Source of the DNA: Alligator mississippiensis
Lineage: Eukaryota > Chordata > Crocodylia > Alligatoridae
Assembly: GCF_030867095.1 (NCBI RefSeq)
Contig: NC_081824.1
Span: 348,104,203-348,168,202, forward strand
Length of the DNA stretch: 64,000 bases
Direction: 5' to 3'
Of the stretch, positions 62,800-64,000 are shown in pieces. The translations under genes and the position numbers were made by a program. The notes below the pieces were generated by a model. It saw only the letters and a program-made list of their open reading frames with translations, made no database searches and was not told where the DNA came from. Each line of letters starts with the position of its first letter. Position 1 is the stretch's first letter.

Positions 62800-64000
62800 C
62801 AGGGATGGGCAAAATAAAGCCTGGGGGCCTGCAGGATGTGACCTGCCAGGCCATTCTATCCAGCCTGCGGGGCCCCTAAAAAAATTTAGAAAATTCATAT
62901 TTATCTGCCCCTGGCTGCCTGTCAAAGATGACAAGGCACCAGCAGCAGCAGGACCCAGGAGGAGCCAGCGGCAGGACCCAGCAGTGGCAGCAGCAAGGCC
63001 CATGGCCTCACCCCACCCTCAGCCCCCAACCAGAGCTTCTTTCTGCCTAGCAAAAACTTCTGGCCTGGGACCCTGGGGCTGTTTCCCACTGTCCCTCTGT
63101 CCAAGCTGAAAACTCAAATAAGAATGGACAGACGGAGCAGGGGGCGAGGAACGCCAGTGCAGCAGAAGCCTGCCTAGCCCAGCCGGCATCACAGGGTTCC
63201 TGTCTGCAAGGCTGCAACCCAGCCACACAGCTGGGAACCACATGCTGCCAGAAGTGGGCTGGGAAACAGTGGTGGCAGATGGGGAAGGAAGGGAAGGTGG
63301 CAGGGAAAAGGCAGCAGTGGCAGGCAGGAGGGTGGGAAGTGGCAGTAAGCAGGCAGGTGAGAACACGGTGTCCCGGGGCCAGGGACAGCAGCAGCAGGAG
63401 CCAGCTGGGAACTGTGGGAGCCAGACTGGCTCCTGCTGCATTCTGCAGTCCTAGCCATGCAGCCAGGAACTGTGTGCTGCTGGAGTGGTCAGGCAGTAGC
63501 AGGTGTGGGGTGGTGGCAGTGGGCAGGTAGGAAGGGAAGGGGCCAGGGAAGGACAGCAGCAGCAGGCCCGGGAGGGGGGGGGTGGAAACGGGGTAGTGAG
63601 CAGGGAGATAGGAGCATGGGGCTTGCACTGGTGCCCTGAGGCCAGGGCTGGTGGGGCAACAGAATCATGGAGCCTGGGCTGGCAGGGGCTCTATGGAGCT
63701 GAGGCGACTCCACCACTCTCTGCCGGCGACCCGGCCATGTGCAGACCTGGAGCTCACCGGAACTGTGCACCACTGGGGGTCTCCGCCTGCCACAGGCCAT
63801 GAGCGCCCTGAGGCCTCACCACCTGCTGCTGGTGGCAGGGGCTGTGCGCAATGAGGGAAAGGGGCGTGGTTGTAGGGAGGGTCCCACATGGACACCCCAT
63901 TATACATATGTACTCGCATACACACGTACCCCCCCCACAAACCATGTATCCAACCACTCATACCCTCCCCCCCACAATATACAGAAGTAAGACTTAATTT
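62800..64000. mobile_element. Long GC-rich hAT-type element, cut by the window edge
   Basis: The left end CAGGGATGGGCAAAATAAAG and the first ~125 bp match the right part of the 187-bp element at 62450 read on the other strand. The rest is GC-rich with CAGCAG-type repeats and ends in the C-rich tract and GTAAGACTTAATTT also seen in the element at 33915. The long frames at 63019-63800 on both strands are compositional. Confidence 0.75.

Noticed and set aside
63047..63628. A 193-codon open frame on the minus strand
   Set aside because: Part of the GC-rich hAT-type element. Leu/Pro/Ser-rich low-complexity translation, no domain, no splice context.

Overview
The window is vertebrate nuclear DNA, almost certainly from a non-mammalian amniote, and most likely a crocodilian (a turtle is the main alternative). 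The evidence is split genes with GT-AG introns, many copies of CR1 LINEs (some with the ATCTATGA-type 3' tail), dense hAT-type DNA transposons with 8-bp target duplications, a Tigger-like element and worn MIR-type SINE fragments. No bacterial gene, operon, CRISPR array or intact viral gene is visible.

The only host gene I can support is UXS1 (UDP-glucuronate decarboxylase 1 / UDP-xylose synthase) on the minus strand. Its last nine coding exons lie between 61389 and 9507. They correspond to residues about 153-420 of a protein of about 420 residues. Every junction has an AG acceptor and a GT donor, the reading phases agree throughout, and the family's active-site residues are present (Glu in TSEVYG, Tyr and Lys in YDEGK, Arg in QKRKPD). 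The membrane anchor and the N-terminal NAD-binding glycine motif lie beyond the right edge. The 3' UTR runs left to a probable poly(A) signal near 8845. Positions 1-8820 are downstream intergenic DNA.

Layout. 1-8820 is intergenic, with two CR1 copies, a 92-bp hAT miniature element and palindromic DNA elements. 8825-21026 holds the last five UXS1 exons, with hAT and old CR1 insertions in the introns. 21027-37061 is a 16-kb intron with a non-CR1 LINE, a triple-nested CR1 stack (about 25.2-31.4 kb) and GC-rich transposon cores. 37182-52153 is a 15-kb intron with nested hAT elements, a tRNA-Gly-like sequence, an old CR1 split by a hAT, and an internally deleted CR1 bordered by a Tigger-like element. 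52154-61389 holds three exons, a decayed hAT transposase gene and a clean hAT insertion. 61390-64000 is the next upstream intron, with a pair of related hAT elements in opposite orientation.

Nothing here looks like a new functional system. The interest is in transposon history: order of insertion, a retained SGNH-esterase-like CR1 ORF1, a tRNA-Gly fossil carried in a DNA element, and several insertions dated relative to each other by exact target duplications. Family names for repeats are by eye, without a library search.
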